DNA of 6,834 nucleotides from Gallionella sp. (lineage in GTDB: Bacteria; Pseudomonadota; Gammaproteobacteria; Burkholderiales; Gallionellaceae), in NCBI GenBank assembly GCA_029850565.1, contig JARCRR010000162.1:1-6834 (forward strand), written 5' to 3'. Shown piece after piece: positions 6,249-6,834 of this stretch (within the stretch, counting starts at the first letter, position 1; each line of letters begins with the position of its first letter). Both the position numbers and the translations under genes were made by a program. The notes beneath the pieces are model-generated. The model had not been told where the DNA came from, did not search any database, and was given only the letters and a program-made list of their open reading frames with translations.

Positions 6249-6593
6249 TTACGACGGCTGGAACTCTTCAAAAGCGTGTATCACTTCGCCCGCATACATC
6301 AGCGACGGGCCGCCGCCCATATACACGGCGACTGACAACATCTCATTGACCTGCTCACGCGTCGCACCCAAACGCACCAAAGCCCTGACGTGATAGGCGA
6401 TGCAACCTGCGCAGCGTGTCGAGACCGCGATGGCGGTGGCGATCAACTCTTTATCCAGCGCGGAGATCACGCCTGCGGTCATCGCCGCTTTCGACATCGC
6501 GTCAAAACCGGTCATGGTCTCGGCGGCTTCTTTGCGGAATGCGCCCAAGGGGGGATTCAGGTGCTGGATGAGTTCTTTATACGAATTGCTCAT
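6249..6593 (-). CDS. Carboxymuconolactone decarboxylase (CMD) / AhpD-like family protein
   Basis: A 114-residue, all-helical CMD-fold protein. It keeps the AhpD-type redox pattern: E49, C61-A-G-C64 and H68, with the same spacing as E118, C130, C133 and H137 of mycobacterial AhpD. This is followed by GATREQVNEMLSVAV and MGGGPSLMYAGE. The motif predicts thiol-disulfide or alkylhydroperoxidase-type activity rather than true carboxymuconolactone decarboxylation, which lacks the CxxC. It is typical of the short stand-alone subfamily that forms oligomers; the substrate is unknown. The start ATG (6591-6593) lacks a strong Shine-Dalgarno. A promoter-like TGCTAATAT and an inverted repeat lie upstream. 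It is downstream of the MEKHLA gene on the same strand, with 52 bases between them, so it could be read from there or from its own promoter. Confidence 0.92.
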   Translation of the reverse strand: MSNSYKELIQHLNPPLGAFRKEAAETMTGFDAMSKAAMTAGVISALDKELIATAIAVSTRCAGCIAYHVRALVRLGATREQVNEMLSVAVYMGGGPSLMYAGEVIHAFEEFQPS

Positions 6594-6603
6594 GGGATGG
6601 CTC

Positions 6604-6620
6604 GCTCAAATTGATTGAGC
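6604..6620. repeat. Inverted repeat GCTCAA-N5-TTGAGC upstream of the CMD gene
   Basis: This is a perfect 6-bp inverted repeat with a 5-base centre, 11 bases before the CMD start codon and just downstream of the putative -10 box, so it would overlap the transcription start. It could be an operator or a short 5' leader hairpin. It lacks a T-run in either direction that would make it a convincing intrinsic terminator. Confidence 0.45.
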
Positions 6621-6624
6621 CTGA

Positions 6625-6653
6625 ATATTAGCACATGCTGATGCACTAATCAG
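6625..6653 (-). promoter_or_regulatory. Putative extended -10 promoter for the CMD-family gene
   Basis: On the minus strand, TGC-TAATAT (6633-6625) fits an extended -10 element. CTGATT (6653-6648) lies 17 bases upstream as a weak -35 with three of six consensus matches, overlapping the end of the MEKHLA gene. The predicted start of transcription falls near 6618, within the inverted repeat. Confidence 0.35.
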
Positions 6654-6834
6654 GCCTGCTCACGAACACTGCCGCCTGTCCGTGATATTCGCCAGCCTCA
6701 TCCAGCAGATTCCACACCGTCGTATCGGTGATCATGAAACGCCTGCCGCTCTTGGCGATGCGCATACCGGAATAACCGTCGACGTAGCCTTGTTGAGACA
6801 CCTTCTCCAGCAATCTCACCCGCGCTTCCTGCGC
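6646..6834 (-). CDS. MEKHLA domain protein, C-terminal fragment (5' end outside window)
   Basis: The minus-strand frame is open from the window edge to TAG at 6646-6648, giving the last 62 residues. It reads ARVRLLEKVSQQGYVDGYSG, then MRIAKSGRRFMI, then TTVWNLLDEAGEYHGQAA, ending VSRPD. This matches the end of the MEKHLA domain (PF08670), a PAS-like domain also found at the C-terminus of plant HD-ZIP III proteins. In bacteria it is usually a small stand-alone protein of roughly 150 residues with unknown function, possibly sensing a small ligand. The N-terminal half and start codon are not in the window. Confidence 0.82.
   Translation of the reverse strand, partial: AQEARVRLLEKVSQQGYVDGYSGMRIAKSGRRFMITDTTVWNLLDEAGEYHGQAAVFVSRPD

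Overview
This window looks like ordinary chromosomal sequence from a betaproteobacterium. The order polA / LOG-family protein / DUF2782 protein / type II homoserine kinase / BPSS1780-type membrane protein is one I associate with this class. A Nitrosomonadales or Gallionellaceae-like source is my best guess, from the style of the proteins and a moderately high G+C content. No rRNA, tRNA, CRISPR array, phage gene or transposase gene is visible, and genes fill nearly the whole window.

Layout: positions 1-2683 (minus strand) hold nearly all of polA, lacking only its last codons. Sixteen bases away, and divergent from it, a plus-strand series begins: LOG-family nucleotide hydrolase (2700-3416), a secreted DUF2782 protein (3542-3850), homoserine kinase thrB (4016-4957), a six-segment BPSS1780-type membrane protein (4969-5757) and an unrecognised four-segment membrane protein (5757-6248). 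The last three are tightly packed (11-base gap, then a 1-base overlap) and are probably co-transcribed. From the other end come two minus-strand genes: a small AhpD-like carboxymuconolactone decarboxylase family protein (6249-6593), whose stop codon abuts the stop of the membrane gene, and the C-terminal 62 codons of a MEKHLA-domain protein (6646-6834).

The genes do not form one pathway. polA serves DNA repair and replication, LOG probably hydrolyses nucleoside monophosphates, thrB makes O-phosphohomoserine for threonine, and the CMD protein looks like a thiol redox protein or peroxidase partner.

The most notable structure lies between the DUF2782 gene and thrB. It is a 143-base MITE-like element (3870-4012) with near-perfect 26/27-base terminal inverted repeats, flanked by a direct repeat TTGATG whose right copy contains the thrB start codon. 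The element's right end supplies the thrB Shine-Dalgarno sequence, and its left end is complementary to that sequence. The left TTGATG copy, perhaps the ancestral thrB start, opens a 49-codon frame that crosses the whole element and stops in a TGATG overlap with thrB. This suggests an insertion that rewired thrB translation.
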